From Hymenobacter canadensis (lineage in GTDB: Bacteria > Bacteroidota > Bacteroidia > Cytophagales > Hymenobacteraceae): 64,000 nt of DNA. The stretch is from contig NZ_CP114767.1 in NCBI RefSeq assembly GCF_027359925.1, forward strand, positions 3,720,001 to 3,784,000, given 5' to 3'. The position numbers and the translations under genes are program-made. The notes beneath the pieces are model-generated. The model was not told the origin of the DNA. It did not search any database and saw only the letters and a list, made by a program, of their open reading frames with translations. Shown here piece after piece: positions 16,190 through 24,497 of this stretch (within the stretch, counting starts at the first letter, position 1; each line of letters starts with the position of its first letter).

Positions 16190-17473
16190 ATGACCTCCTT
16201 CGAACCCACCGCCGAATTCGCCGCCCAACTTGATGCGCAGGACCCGCTGCGCGACTTCCGCCACCAGTTTCACATCCCGCCCGGGCCCGATGGGCAGGAC
16301 AGCATCTACCTGTGCGGCAACTCCCTGGGCCTGCAGCCCAAAACCGCCCGCGCCGCCGTGGAGCGCCAGATGCAGAACTGGCAGGAGCTGGCCGTGGAAG
16401 GCCACTTCCGCGGCGACACGCCCTGGATGACCTACCATGAGCGCCTGGAGCAGGCCACGGCCCACATTGTGGGCGCCAAGCCGCTGGAAGTGACGGTGAT
16501 GAACAACCTCACCACCAACCTGCACCTGCTGCTGGTGTCCTTCTACCAGCCCACGCCCACCCGCTACAAGGTGCTCATGGAAGGCGGCGCTTTCCCGTCC
16601 GACCAGTACGCCCTCGAAACCCAGGTGCAGATGCGCGGCTTCCAACCCGACGACGCCATTGTGGAGCTGGTGCCGCGCCCCGGCGAGCATACGTTGCGCA
16701 CCGAGGACATCGTGGCCAAGATTGCCGAGCTCGGCGATTCGCTGTGCACCATCATCATGGGCGGCATCAACTACTACACCGGGCAGGTGTACGACATGGC
16801 GGCCATCACGCAGGCCGGCCACGCCGTGGGCGCCCGCGTCGGGTTTGATCTGGCCCACGCCGCCGGCAACATTCCGCTTCAGCTGCACGACTGGGACGTG
16901 GATTTTGCCTGCTGGTGCTCCTACAAGTATCTCAACTCGGGCCCTGGCGGCGTGTCGGGTGCATTCATTCACGAGCGGTTTGCCGACCAGCCCGAGCTGC
17001 TGCGCTTGGCTGGCTGGTGGGGCTACGACGAAAAGGAGCGGTTCAAGATGAAAAAGGGCTTCCGGCCCATGCGGGGTGCCGCCGGCTGGCAGCTCTCTAA
17101 CGGCGCTGTGCTCACGCTGGCTGCCCACGAAGCTGCCCTCAATATCCACGAAGCTGCCGGCGGTATGGCCGCGCTGCGCCGCAAAAGCGAGCAGCTTACG
17201 GCCTATCTGGAGTTCCTAATCCGGGGGCTGGCGCTGCCGGCCGGCACGCTGGAAATCATCACGCCTCAGGACCCCGCCGCCCGCGGCTGCCAGCTCTCCA
17301 TTCTGGTGCAGAAGGATGGCCGCCAACTGTTCGACTACCTGATGAGCAAAGGCATCATCGGCGACTGGCGCGAGCCCAACGTCATCCGGCTGGCCCCGGT
17401 GCCGCTCTACAACTCCTTCCAGGACGTGCAGCGCGTAGGCGCCGCCCTGGCGGAGTGGAGAGTAACTGAGTAA
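16190..17473 (+). CDS. kynU: Kynureninase
   Basis: A 427-residue PLP enzyme that cleaves kynurenine or 3-hydroxykynurenine to (3-hydroxy)anthranilate and alanine. Landmarks are YLCGNSLGLQPK near the N-terminus, the substrate/PLP segment EGGAFPSDQYA, VGFDLAHAAGNIPL with the PLP Asp, and CSYKYLNSGPGG carrying the Schiff-base lysine (about K246), followed by GWWGYDEK. Length matches the usual 410-430. The final residues and the TAA stop lie within a long inverted repeat, so the extreme C-terminus may be repeat-derived. Together with KMO and HAO it accounts for three consecutive steps. Confidence 0.95.
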   Translation: MTSFEPTAEFAAQLDAQDPLRDFRHQFHIPPGPDGQDSIYLCGNSLGLQPKTARAAVERQMQNWQELAVEGHFRGDTPWMTYHERLEQATAHIVGAKPLEVTVMNNLTTNLHLLLVSFYQPTPTRYKVLMEGGAFPSDQYALETQVQMRGFQPDDAIVELVPRPGEHTLRTEDIVAKIAELGDSLCTIIMGGINYYTGQVYDMAAITQAGHAVGARVGFDLAHAAGNIPLQLHDWDVDFACWCSYKYLNSGPGGVSGAFIHERFADQPELLRLAGWWGYDEKERFKMKKGFRPMRGAAGWQLSNGAVLTLAAHEAALNIHEAAGGMAALRRKSEQLTAYLEFLIRGLALPAGTLEIITPQDPAARGCQLSILVQKDGRQLFDYLMSKGIIGDWREPNVIRLAPVPLYNSFQDVQRVGAALAEWRVTE

Positions 17474-17622
17474 CAGAGTAGCTGAGTAACTGGGCAGTAG
17501 CGCGAACTTTGTAGTTCGCGTCCCCGCACCGTTCGGATGATTGTAACGGCGCGGAGGCGCGAACTACAAAGTTCGCGCTACTGCTGCCCGCTACTCAGCT
17601 ACTCCTTTACTCAGCTACTCGC
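17460..17622. repeat. Long inverted repeat downstream of kynU
   Basis: Arms of about 60 bp (17460-17520 and 17557-17621). Each arm carries GAGTAGCTGAGTAA-type short repeats followed by GTAGCGCGAACTTTGTAGTTCGCG, which is itself a small hairpin. The left arm overlaps the last codons and stop of kynU. A shorter relative of the inner hairpin occurs at 58094-58123. Confidence 0.85.
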
Positions 17623-17713
17623 TCGTGTAATATTTAGGGCATCATTTCCCGGGCCGTGCTGTTCTGCGTAATACCACCGACCTTCGATGGTTTCCTAGTT
17701 GACCCCCAGTACC

Positions 17714-18424
17714 ATGTCTGAAGAGTACGCGGAGAAAATGCCCCGCAAAAACCTGTCTGAGCTGCTCCTGTACGTGCGCAACCGCGCCGAGTACCGGGAA
17801 GATGCCGTGCTGGCCGCTCTCGAAGAGCTGGACCGGCGCGGCCTGCCCCAGCCCGAAGCCGCCGAAATCCGGGCCGAATACGGCCCGATTGTGGAAAAGC
17901 AGGAAAAAGAAAAAAAATCCCGCGAAGCCACCGCCGCCCCCGTGCCGGGCAGCCGCCCAACCAGCGCCGCAGGCCAGCCGGCCGCGGCCGAGGAGCCGGC
18001 GCTGTACTCGCCGGGCACCATCGTGCTGTTTTCCATGCTGCCCATGTCGATGATGATTGGCGGGGGCGTGCTAATGGCCATGAACCTGTTTCGGCTGGGG
18101 CGCAAGCGCGCGTTGCTGGGGCTGCTGCTGTTTATGGTGGTGTATCTCCTGGTGGTGTCCAACGTTATGGCCTGGGCCATGCTGCAGGGGCTGAACCCGT
18201 ACCTGGCCATCGTGCTGTTCAACGTGCCGGCCGTGCTGGCCTACCTGTTCTGGTTCTGGCCCCGCTACGTGCAAAAGGCCACGTACCGCAGCCGCAGCCT
18301 GGTGCCGCCCATGATTATCTGCTTCGCCCTCGTCTGGGGTTTGCAGCTGCTAATGCCTTACATCCTGAAAAACCAGCCCCCGGACGTGAAGCAGCAGATG
18401 GAGCAGATAATGAAGCGCCAGTAA
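17714..18424 (+). CDS. Hypothetical membrane protein
   Basis: A 236-residue protein. Residues 1-65 are charged and probably helical (LSELLLYVRNRAEYREDAVLAAL). A Pro/Ala linker follows, then four or five TM helices to residue 220 and a basic/glutamine-rich tail. The ATG at 17714 is preferred over an in-frame TTG at 17699. It is probably co-transcribed with the AlkB-like gene 24 bases downstream. No family recognised. Confidence 0.7.
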   Translation: MSEEYAEKMPRKNLSELLLYVRNRAEYREDAVLAALEELDRRGLPQPEAAEIRAEYGPIVEKQEKEKKSREATAAPVPGSRPTSAAGQPAAAEEPALYSPGTIVLFSMLPMSMMIGGGVLMAMNLFRLGRKRALLGLLLFMVVYLLVVSNVMAWAMLQGLNPYLAIVLFNVPAVLAYLFWFWPRYVQKATYRSRSLVPPMIICFALVWGLQLLMPYILKNQPPDVKQQMEQIMKRQ

Positions 18425-18447
18425 CGGCCCGCTAACCGCCCTCGCCC

Positions 18448-19047
18448 GTGCCGCTGGTTTCTCTGCCTCTGCCCGACGCCGACGTGCTGCTCGACGAGGC
18501 GTTCCTGACGCCCGTCGCCGCTGAGGCTCTGCTCCGGGAGCTGACCGACACCATTGCCTGGCGGCACGAACCCATTAAGCTGTTCGGCAAGGAAGTGCTG
18601 CAGCCCCGCCTCACGGCCTGGCACGGCGACCCCACGGCCCGCTACCGCTACTCCGGCCTCGCGCTGGAGCCCCAGCCCTGGACGCCCGCGCTGCGGCACC
18701 TGCGCCAGCAGCTGGAAGCCGCCAGCGGCGCCCGCTTCAACAGCGTCCTGCTCAACCTCTACCGCTCCGGCCAGGACAGCATGGGCTGGCACGCCGACAA
18801 CGAGCCCGAGCTGGGCCCCGCGCCCGTTATTGCCTCGCTCAGCCTCGGCAGCACCCGCCGCTTCCGCCTGCGCCCCCGCAACTTGGCCCGTACCCCCCAC
18901 GCCCCCGTTTCGCTGGACTTGCCCGGCGGCAGCCTGTTGCTGATGCGCGGCGCCACCCAGCAGCACTGGCTGCACGCCGTGCCCAAAACCGCCCGCTTCG
19001 CCGGCCCCCGCCTCAACCTCACGTTTCGCCAGATTGTGGGCGTGTGA
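18448..19047 (+). CDS. AlkB-like Fe(II)/2-oxoglutarate dioxygenase
   Basis: A 199-residue protein of the AlkB family, which removes alkyl groups from nucleic-acid bases by oxidative demethylation. Visible residues: the Fe(II) ligands H115 and D117 in GWHADNEPELG, H176 in WLHAVPKT, and the 2-oxoglutarate-binding Arg in PRLNLTFR (about R188). NLYRSGQDSMGWH and the nucleotide-recognition LFGKEVLQPR segment are typical of AlkB/ALKBH2-like enzymes. Translation starts at GTG 18448; no ATG lies before the conserved region. A strong terminator follows. Confidence 0.9.
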   Translation: MPLVSLPLPDADVLLDEAFLTPVAAEALLRELTDTIAWRHEPIKLFGKEVLQPRLTAWHGDPTARYRYSGLALEPQPWTPALRHLRQQLEAASGARFNSVLLNLYRSGQDSMGWHADNEPELGPAPVIASLSLGSTRRFRLRPRNLARTPHAPVSLDLPGGSLLLMRGATQQHWLHAVPKTARFAGPRLNLTFRQIVGV

Positions 19048-19064
19048 GTGCTCAAGTCAATCCA

Positions 19065-19108
19065 AACCAAAACGGCCGGCTTCCATCTGGAAGCCGGCCG
19101 TTTTGGTT
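19065..19108. terminator. Bidirectional terminator
   Basis: A 20-bp perfect stem (19065-19084 and 19089-19108, core AAAACGGCCGGCTTCC) with a 4-base loop and A/T flanks. It serves the AlkB-like gene and possibly the receptor relic on the other strand. Confidence 0.85.
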
Positions 19109-19131
19109 ATCAGCTGTAGCGTAACGACTTG

Positions 19132-19302
19132 CTATTTCAGCTCAAATAGCAGCCCTGCGTAGGCCAGACGGCCGACGCCGGGGCCGCCGTATACCTGCAC
19201 GTTCTGGCTGTCGAGGATGTTGAAGGCGCCTAGCTGCAGCGTGGCGCCCAGCTTTGGCAGCGTGTAGCCCAGGTAGGCGTCGAGGGTGCTGTAGCCAGTC
19301 AT
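19132..19302 (-). pseudogene. Relic: C-terminal 56 residues of a TonB-dependent receptor
   Basis: The minus strand reads about 56 codons ending in TAG that align throughout with the C-terminus of the neighbouring intact receptor: YSTLDAYLGYTLPKLGATLQ against its YSSVDAYVGYAIPQFYTTLQ, then VYGGPGVGRLAYAGLLFELK. Only the last beta strands of a barrel are left, and no start or signal exists. The 5' breakpoint falls at the T run of the neighbour's terminator. This is what remains of a second, adjacent receptor gene after deletion. Confidence 0.85.
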
Positions 19303-19343
19303 AAAAAACGCCGCCTTATTCCCACAACGGGAATAAGGCGGCG
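19303..19343 (-). terminator. Terminator of the TonB-dependent receptor gene
   Basis: A 15-bp stem (19309-19323 / 19329-19343, CGCCGCCTTATTCCC) with a 5-base loop. On the minus strand it is followed immediately by six T (19303-19308). Confidence 0.9.
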
Positions 19344-19369
19344 CCTTTCTTATGCGGTATTTCGAAGGG

Positions 19370-22108
19370 CTACTTGATATCTACCTGCAACCCCACGAAT
19401 ACGAGGCGGCCGATGTTCGGCCCGCCGTATACCTGGGTGTTGGTGGCATCCAGCAGGTTGGAGCCGCCGGCCTGCAGCGTCGTGTAGAACTGCGGAATGG
19501 CATAGCCTACGTAGGCATCCACGGAGCTGTAGTCGGCCAGTTCACCCACGGCGAAGGGCAGCTCGTAGAGGTGGCCCTGGGCCCAGCGGTAGTTCACAGC
19601 GTAGCTAAGGCGGCTGTTCACGAGGCCGTTGACGCCCACGTTGTACTTGTGCTTAGGCGTGTTGAAGAACGACTGGAAGTTGTCTGGTAGGTTGCTCTTG
19701 TCCAGCACGTTCAGCGAGTAGTTGGCCGTCAGGGTCAGGGGCTGCGCTACGCTGTAGCTGGCGCCCACGGCAGCGCCGCGGGTGCGTACTTCCTGGCTGG
19801 CGTTGGTCCAGGCCTGCAGAATGCGGGTAGGGGAGGTGGCGCCCTGAAACGGCTGGGGTGTCTGCAGGGCCGTGAGCAGCTGCGTTGGCGTTGGGCGGCT
19901 GCCGTCGCGGTTGCCCACGAAGCGCTGGGCCCCGATGAAGTCGTTGTAATAGCTCTGGTAGTAGTTCACGTCGAGAGCCAGCTTTTCGCCCAGCGTGCCT
20001 TTGTAGCCGGCTTCGTAGGTGCTCAGGCGCTCCAGCTTAAGAGCGGCGGCGCTGTATTCGAAGGGCGTCAGCACGGCCGGGTTGGCCTGGGCTGATACGA
20101 TGGTGGCCTGCGTGGCCGCGCCCGTCGTGTAGCCCTGGAAGCCGTTGCCTACGTTGCCCAGCAGCAGCACCTGCCCCACGTCGAGGCGGATGTACTGGTC
20201 GAGCTGCGTGGGCGAGCGGAAGGCGCGGCCGTAGGAGGCGCGGAAGTTGTGCTGCTTGCTGGCGCCGGCCGAGTACACCACCGAGGCGCGGGGCGAGAAG
20301 GCGGCGTCGAAGTTCTTGAAGGCATCCACGCGGCCGGCCACGGCCAGTTTCAGGCGCTCGTCCAGCAGCTTCTGCGTGAGTTGGGCGTAGCCGCCCATTT
20401 CGCGGTTTTGGATGCGGGCGTCGTCGTCGGAGTACAGGTTGCCGTTGGAGCCCAGGCGGAACTTGCGGTAGGCGGCGCCCACAATCAGGTCGGTGCCTTC
20501 GGCCAGCGGCAGGTTGTACTGGGCGTTGCCTTCGTTCAGCAACGAGCTGGGGTTGAGGCGTGCGCCGCGACCCGGCGTAGCGTCGTTGATGATCTGGCTG
20601 CGCAGCTCCTGGAAGCGCGCACCATTGGGGTCGAGCTGGGTGGCGTTGGCCTGCGTCTGGGCCACGGCCTGCGCCTGCTCCGGCGTGGCGCCGGTGCTGC
20701 GGGCCTGCTTGTAGGCCCCGTTGTAGGTGCCGAAATACTGGTCGACATTACGGACGGTGCTGCCATCGGCCACCGGGGCCGTCTGCAGAAACGAGCCCAG
20801 GAAGTTCATGTCGTAGGAATTGGCGCCGAAATCCTGCACCGACTGCCCGCGCAAAAACCAGCGGGCTCCCTTGATTTCGCCATGAAACTGGTTAGTGCCG
20901 AAGTCCTTGAACCGGTAGCGGCTGCTACTTTGGTACGTAGACGTGCCCCGGCTGTAGTTGAAGCCGGCCGTCATCTTAATGCTACTCGTGAGCAGGTACG
21001 ACAGTGTCGGGTGCACCTTCAGCGACCGGGCTTTGTCGTCGTCGCCAATGAGTGCCTGCTCGGTGAACCCCGGCATGAACACCGTTTTGCCCACCAGCTC
21101 CGGCGATACCCCACCGGGCAGTGGCTGGTTGGCAGTAAACGTGTTGGGTACGTCGCCGTAGCGGTTCACGGCGTCGTAGCCCAGGCTGGAGCCTTCGGCG
21201 TTGTTGCGGCGCTCCACCAGCGTGCTGGTGGCGGCGTAGTTGCTGGCCAGCCAGTCGTCGGCCGTCAGATAAGAGCCCACCACTTTAAAGGCGAACTTCT
21301 CGCCCAGCTTCTGGGCGTAGCGCACCTGCCCGTCGAAGAAGCTGCGCTGCCCGCCGCGCACCCGCACGCTCAGGCCCTCCGTCACGAAGGGGTCCTTGGA
21401 GTTGAGCAGCAGCACGCCGTTGAAGGCGTTGGCGCCGTACAGGGCCGAGGCCGGCCCGTGGATGATTTCAATGCTTTCCACATCCAGCTCCGACAGGCCC
21501 GTGAGGTTGCCGGCATTCACATTCAGACTCGGCGACTGGGTATCGAAGTAGTCGGTGAGCTGAATCAGGCGCTCCGATTTGGCCGAGTTGAAGCCGCGGG
21601 TACTCAGCGAGTTCATCAGCAGACTGCTGCCGTTCACGTCGATGCCTTTGTAATGGTTGAGGCCCACCTGCAGGTCGGCCGTCGGGATGCGCTCCACCTG
21701 CTGGGTGTTGAGCTTTTCCACCGTCACGGGCGCCTGCAGAATGCCTTCCTGCACCCGCGAGGCCGAGGCAATTACCTCGCTGGTAAGCGTGGCATTCACT
21801 TTCAGCGTCACCTGCACGGCGTTGTCAGGCTGCGGCAAAGACACTTCGCGCGTCTCGTAACCCACAAACGACACCGACAGCACTACCGGCGGCTCCGAAA
21901 AGTCGGCCCGCAGCTGGAACCGGCCTTCGCGGTCGGTGCTGCTGCCAATGAAGGTGCCTTTCACGAAAACCGTGGCGCCGGGCAGCGGCTCACCCGCGTC
22001 GGTCTGCACAATGCCGCTCACCGTAACGGCGGCGTCCTGGGCCAGCAGCGGGGCTGCCTGCAGCAGCAGAAACAGCAGAGTGAGAAATAGATAGTAGTTT
22101 TTTTTCAT
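19370..22108 (-). CDS. TonB-dependent outer-membrane receptor
   Basis: A 912-residue receptor. Residues 1-22 are a signal peptide ending at LLAQ. Residues 28-110 form a carboxypeptidase-regulatory-like beta domain (GEPLPGATVFVKGT). The plug runs from about 120 to 235, including VESIEIIHGPASALYGANAFNGV, and a 22-strand barrel follows, ending in GRLVFVGLQVDIK. Size and the lack of an adjacent SusD gene argue for a FepA/CirA-type importer of a metal chelate or cofactor rather than a SusC glycan importer. The ATG at 22108 is chosen for the signal peptide; the frame extends upstream into promoter DNA. Substrate unknown. Confidence 0.92.
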   Translation of the reverse strand: MKKNYYLFLTLLFLLLQAAPLLAQDAAVTVSGIVQTDAGEPLPGATVFVKGTFIGSSTDREGRFQLRADFSEPPVVLSVSFVGYETREVSLPQPDNAVQVTLKVNATLTSEVIASASRVQEGILQAPVTVEKLNTQQVERIPTADLQVGLNHYKGIDVNGSSLLMNSLSTRGFNSAKSERLIQLTDYFDTQSPSLNVNAGNLTGLSELDVESIEIIHGPASALYGANAFNGVLLLNSKDPFVTEGLSVRVRGGQRSFFDGQVRYAQKLGEKFAFKVVGSYLTADDWLASNYAATSTLVERRNNAEGSSLGYDAVNRYGDVPNTFTANQPLPGGVSPELVGKTVFMPGFTEQALIGDDDKARSLKVHPTLSYLLTSSIKMTAGFNYSRGTSTYQSSSRYRFKDFGTNQFHGEIKGARWFLRGQSVQDFGANSYDMNFLGSFLQTAPVADGSTVRNVDQYFGTYNGAYKQARSTGATPEQAQAVAQTQANATQLDPNGARFQELRSQIINDATPGRGARLNPSSLLNEGNAQYNLPLAEGTDLIVGAAYRKFRLGSNGNLYSDDDARIQNREMGGYAQLTQKLLDERLKLAVAGRVDAFKNFDAAFSPRASVVYSAGASKQHNFRASYGRAFRSPTQLDQYIRLDVGQVLLLGNVGNGFQGYTTGAATQATIVSAQANPAVLTPFEYSAAALKLERLSTYEAGYKGTLGEKLALDVNYYQSYYNDFIGAQRFVGNRDGSRPTPTQLLTALQTPQPFQGATSPTRILQAWTNASQEVRTRGAAVGASYSVAQPLTLTANYSLNVLDKSNLPDNFQSFFNTPKHKYNVGVNGLVNSRLSYAVNYRWAQGHLYELPFAVGELADYSSVDAYVGYAIPQFYTTLQAGGSNLLDATNTQVYGGPNIGRLVFVGLQVDIK

Positions 22109-22165
22109 AGGGAATTTGAGCGCAAAAAGAGCAGAATTTGAAAAAGACGAAAGGGTAATATCCCG

Positions 22166-22173
22166 CAAAATTA
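22166..22173 (-). promoter_or_regulatory. Candidate -7 box TAATTTTG of the receptor gene
   Basis: Exact TAnnTTTG on the minus strand with a TTTG about 16 bases further upstream as a possible -33 element. It would give a leader of roughly 50 bases. Confidence 0.6.
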
Positions 22174-22226
22174 AAGTTGTTATGCCTAACAAAAAAGGGG
22201 GCAAGCACTTGAATATCAAATCATTA

Positions 22227-22271
22227 TTGTTAAGCATTTAATTGTGCTTAAACAATATTTAATATGCTTAA
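22227..22271. promoter_or_regulatory. A/T-rich dyad upstream of receptor promoter
   Basis: ATTGTTAAGCA (22227-22237) and TGCTTAAACAAT (22245-22256) form an inverted repeat, and a third TGCTTAA follows at 22265-22271. It lies about 55 bases upstream of the receptor's -7 box. This could be an operator or activator site; no cognate regulator is identified. Confidence 0.4.
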
Positions 22272-22340
22272 TTTATAGGTTGCTGCTCTCGACTGCGGAG
22301 CACTGGCCAAGCCAGCCTGATGACGCTGATTGGGCAGAAT

Positions 22341-22363
22341 AAAAAAACCGCCCGAAGGCGGTG
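22341..22363 (-). terminator. Terminator of the small secreted-protein gene
   Basis: On the minus strand ACCGCC-TTCG-GGCGGT followed by seven T. Confidence 0.85.
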
Positions 22364-22394
22364 GCAGGTAGCAGACGTAGTAGTGGGCGGGGGG

Positions 22395-22670
22395 CTAATA
22401 CCGGATATCCGGGTGGCCGTACAGCACCGGGCAGCTGGCTTCGCCAATGGTGTAGTCGCCTACACGTAAGGAACCGGGCTCCAACGGCTCGGCGGCATCG
22501 GGTAGCGCTTCGGCGGCCGGCTGGCTCTGTAGCTCAGGTGTTTCCTCCGGCTCGGTGGGCAGTATGGCCGGGCTCAGGGCGGCCCACCGGGCTACAAGCC
22601 AAGCTGGGGCAGGCAGCACGAAGTACAGCAACAGGCAGGCAGCGGGGCGGGAGGCAGTGAGACGGCACAT
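22395..22670 (-). CDS. Small secreted or membrane-anchored protein of unknown function
   Basis: About 91 residues. A hydrophobic N-terminal segment (ACLLLYFVLPAPAWLVARW) is followed by a Pro/Glu-rich linker and a short C-terminal GDYTIGEASCPVLYGHPDIRY. The ATG at 22670 places the hydrophobic stretch near the start; a longer start at 22706 is possible. A strong terminator directly downstream supports a real gene. No homologue recognised. Confidence 0.5.
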   Translation of the reverse strand: MCRLTASRPAACLLLYFVLPAPAWLVARWAALSPAILPTEPEETPELQSQPAAEALPDAAEPLEPGSLRVGDYTIGEASCPVLYGHPDIRY

Positions 22671-22878
22671 GGGGAGGGGTGGGGGATTTAGTTTATAAAA
22701 TTTCATTTAATAGTTCAAATTTACTCCTACTCGATGCCTTGGTTTCTGCTTTCCGTCGAAACCAGGGCAATACCCGTTGAACCGGCCTGCGTTTGCGGCG
22801 AAGCCCAGGGCGGCTTCGGCAAAGAATCCGGCCGTAAGCCGTAGCTTCGTTGTCGCTATACCACCAGCCCCCTGCCTT

Positions 22879-24276
22879 ATGTCTGCGTCTGCCCGCCCTG
22901 TTTCCACTGGTTCTGAGTCGCTCACGCTGATGGGCGGCGGCCTGGTTGGCTCGCTGCTGGCCCTGTATCTGGCGCGGCGGGGGCATGCGGTGCAGGTGCT
23001 GGAGCGCCGGCCCGACCCGCGCCGGGTGGGTGCGGCCGAGGGGCGCTCCATCAATCTGGCCCTTTCCGACCGGGGATGGCGGGCTCTGGAAGGCGTGGGC
23101 ATTGGCGAGCAGGTGCGCCAGGTGGCCATTCCCATGTATCGGCGGGTGATGCACGACGTGCGCGGCCAGCTCACGCACCAGCCCTACGGCCACGATCAGC
23201 AGGCCATCTACTCGGTGTCGAGGGCGGGCCTGAACCGGGTGCTGCTGGACCTGGCCGAGGCCGAGCCGGGCGTGACGCTGCGCTTCGACCAGCAGTGCCT
23301 GCACGTAGACCTACGCGACCAGGAGCTGCAGCTGCGAGACACCGCCACCAACGAGGAGTACGTGCAGCCCTACCAGCGCCTGTTCGGCACCGACGGGGCC
23401 TACTCGGCCGTGCGCGGGGCCTTGCAGAAAACCGACCGCTACAACTACTCGCAGAGCTACCTCGACTACGGCTACAAGGAGCTCAACATTGCGCCCGGCC
23501 CCGACGGCGGCTGGCAGCTGGAGAAGAACGCCCTGCACATCTGGCCCCGCGGCCAGTACATGATGATTGCGCTGCCCAACCTCGACGGCTCCTTCACCTG
23601 CACGCTGTTTTTTCCCTACGAAGGCCCGCATTCCTTTGCCACGCTCCAGACCCCGGCCCAGGTGGAAGCCTTCTTCGGAGAGGTGTTTGCCGATGCGCTG
23701 CCGTTGATGCCGGACCTCGCCGACGACTTCTTCCAGAATCCTACCGGCTCACTCGTGACGGTGCGCTGCTACCCTTGGTCGTATCAGGACGAAGTGGTGC
23801 TCATCGGCGACGCCTCGCACGCCATTGTGCCGTTTTATGGGCAGGGCATGAACGCGGGCTTCGAAGACTGCCGCGTGCTCAGTGAGCTACTCGACCAGCA
23901 TGGCACCGACTGGCGCACCATCTTCCAGCAGTTTCAGCAGCAGCGCAAGCCCAACGCCGACGCCATGGCCGACCTAGCCATCTACAACTTCGAGGAAATG
24001 CGCGACCGGGTAGCCGACCCGCGGTTTCTGCTGCAGAAGAAGATCGAGAGCAAGATATCGGCCCAGTATCCCGACCAGTGGCTGCCGCTCTACTCGCAGG
24101 TGACGTTCTCGCCCGATACGCCTTACGCCGAAGCCCTGGCCAACGGGCAGCGTCAGGAGCGCATCATGCGGGGCCTGATGGAGCATATTCAGCAGGAAGC
24201 CGACTACGACCTGCCGGCGGTGCAGGAGCTGGTGCGCCAGCAGATGCAGCACATGCACGACGAGGAAGCCGGCTAA
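22879..24276 (+). CDS. kmo: Kynurenine 3-monooxygenase
   Basis: A 465-residue FAD-dependent aromatic hydroxylase converting kynurenine to 3-hydroxykynurenine with NADPH and oxygen. The FAD site LMGGGLVGSLLALYLARRG starts at about residue 16. EGRSINLALSDRGWRALE is characteristic of KMO, GTDGAYSAVRGAL matches the DG motif region, and GDASHAIVPFYGQGMNAGFE is the GD motif. The ATG at 22879 is preferred over an in-frame start 102 bases earlier. TAGCTTCG (22842-22849) may be its -7 box. It lies about 5 kb from kynU with unrelated genes between them. Confidence 0.95.
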   Translation: MSASARPVSTGSESLTLMGGGLVGSLLALYLARRGHAVQVLERRPDPRRVGAAEGRSINLALSDRGWRALEGVGIGEQVRQVAIPMYRRVMHDVRGQLTHQPYGHDQQAIYSVSRAGLNRVLLDLAEAEPGVTLRFDQQCLHVDLRDQELQLRDTATNEEYVQPYQRLFGTDGAYSAVRGALQKTDRYNYSQSYLDYGYKELNIAPGPDGGWQLEKNALHIWPRGQYMMIALPNLDGSFTCTLFFPYEGPHSFATLQTPAQVEAFFGEVFADALPLMPDLADDFFQNPTGSLVTVRCYPWSYQDEVVLIGDASHAIVPFYGQGMNAGFEDCRVLSELLDQHGTDWRTIFQQFQQQRKPNADAMADLAIYNFEEMRDRVADPRFLLQKKIESKISAQYPDQWLPLYSQVTFSPDTPYAEALANGQRQERIMRGLMEHIQQEADYDLPAVQELVRQQMQHMHDEEAG

Positions 24277-24315
24277 CGCGCTGAAAAACTACAACGTTGA
24301 GGAACGGACGTTGAC

Positions 24316-24338
24316 CGGTGAATATAGCGTATTCACCG
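24316..24338. promoter_or_regulatory. 9-bp inverted repeat downstream of kmo
   Basis: CGGTGAATA (24316-24324) and TATTCACCG (24330-24338), perfect, 5-base loop. It could be an operator for the LytTR gene or a weak terminator for kmo. Its presence argues that coding sequence does not start here. Confidence 0.4.
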
Positions 24339-24376
24339 AGTTCAACTGAACCCGTTTTGTTGAGGGCCGTATCGGG

Positions 24377-24418
24377 CGGAAGCTCAACAGCGGAAGCTCA
24401 ACAGCGGAAGCTCAACAG
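24377..24418. repeat. 14-bp direct repeat, three copies
   Basis: CGGAAGCTCAACAG repeated exactly three times in tandem, followed by a partial CGGCAG. The unit length is not a multiple of three, which argues against it being translated as part of the regulator gene. Confidence 0.9.
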
Positions 24419-24497
24419 CGGCAGCCCAAAAGCCTTGAAGAACAAGGCAGTGGGCTGTATTACGCTGTGGGAGTCTGACTACCCCCTGATCCGTCCT

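Noticed and set aside
20249..22090. 613-codon plus-strand frame opposite the TonB receptor
   Set aside because: Rich in Val/Gly/His/Arg with no domain; the receptor on the minus strand is unambiguous.
24318..24497. GTG at 24318 as start of the LytTR regulator
   Set aside because: Would translate through an inverted repeat and a 14-bp triplicate whose unit is not a multiple of three; the receiver fold starts only after 24498.
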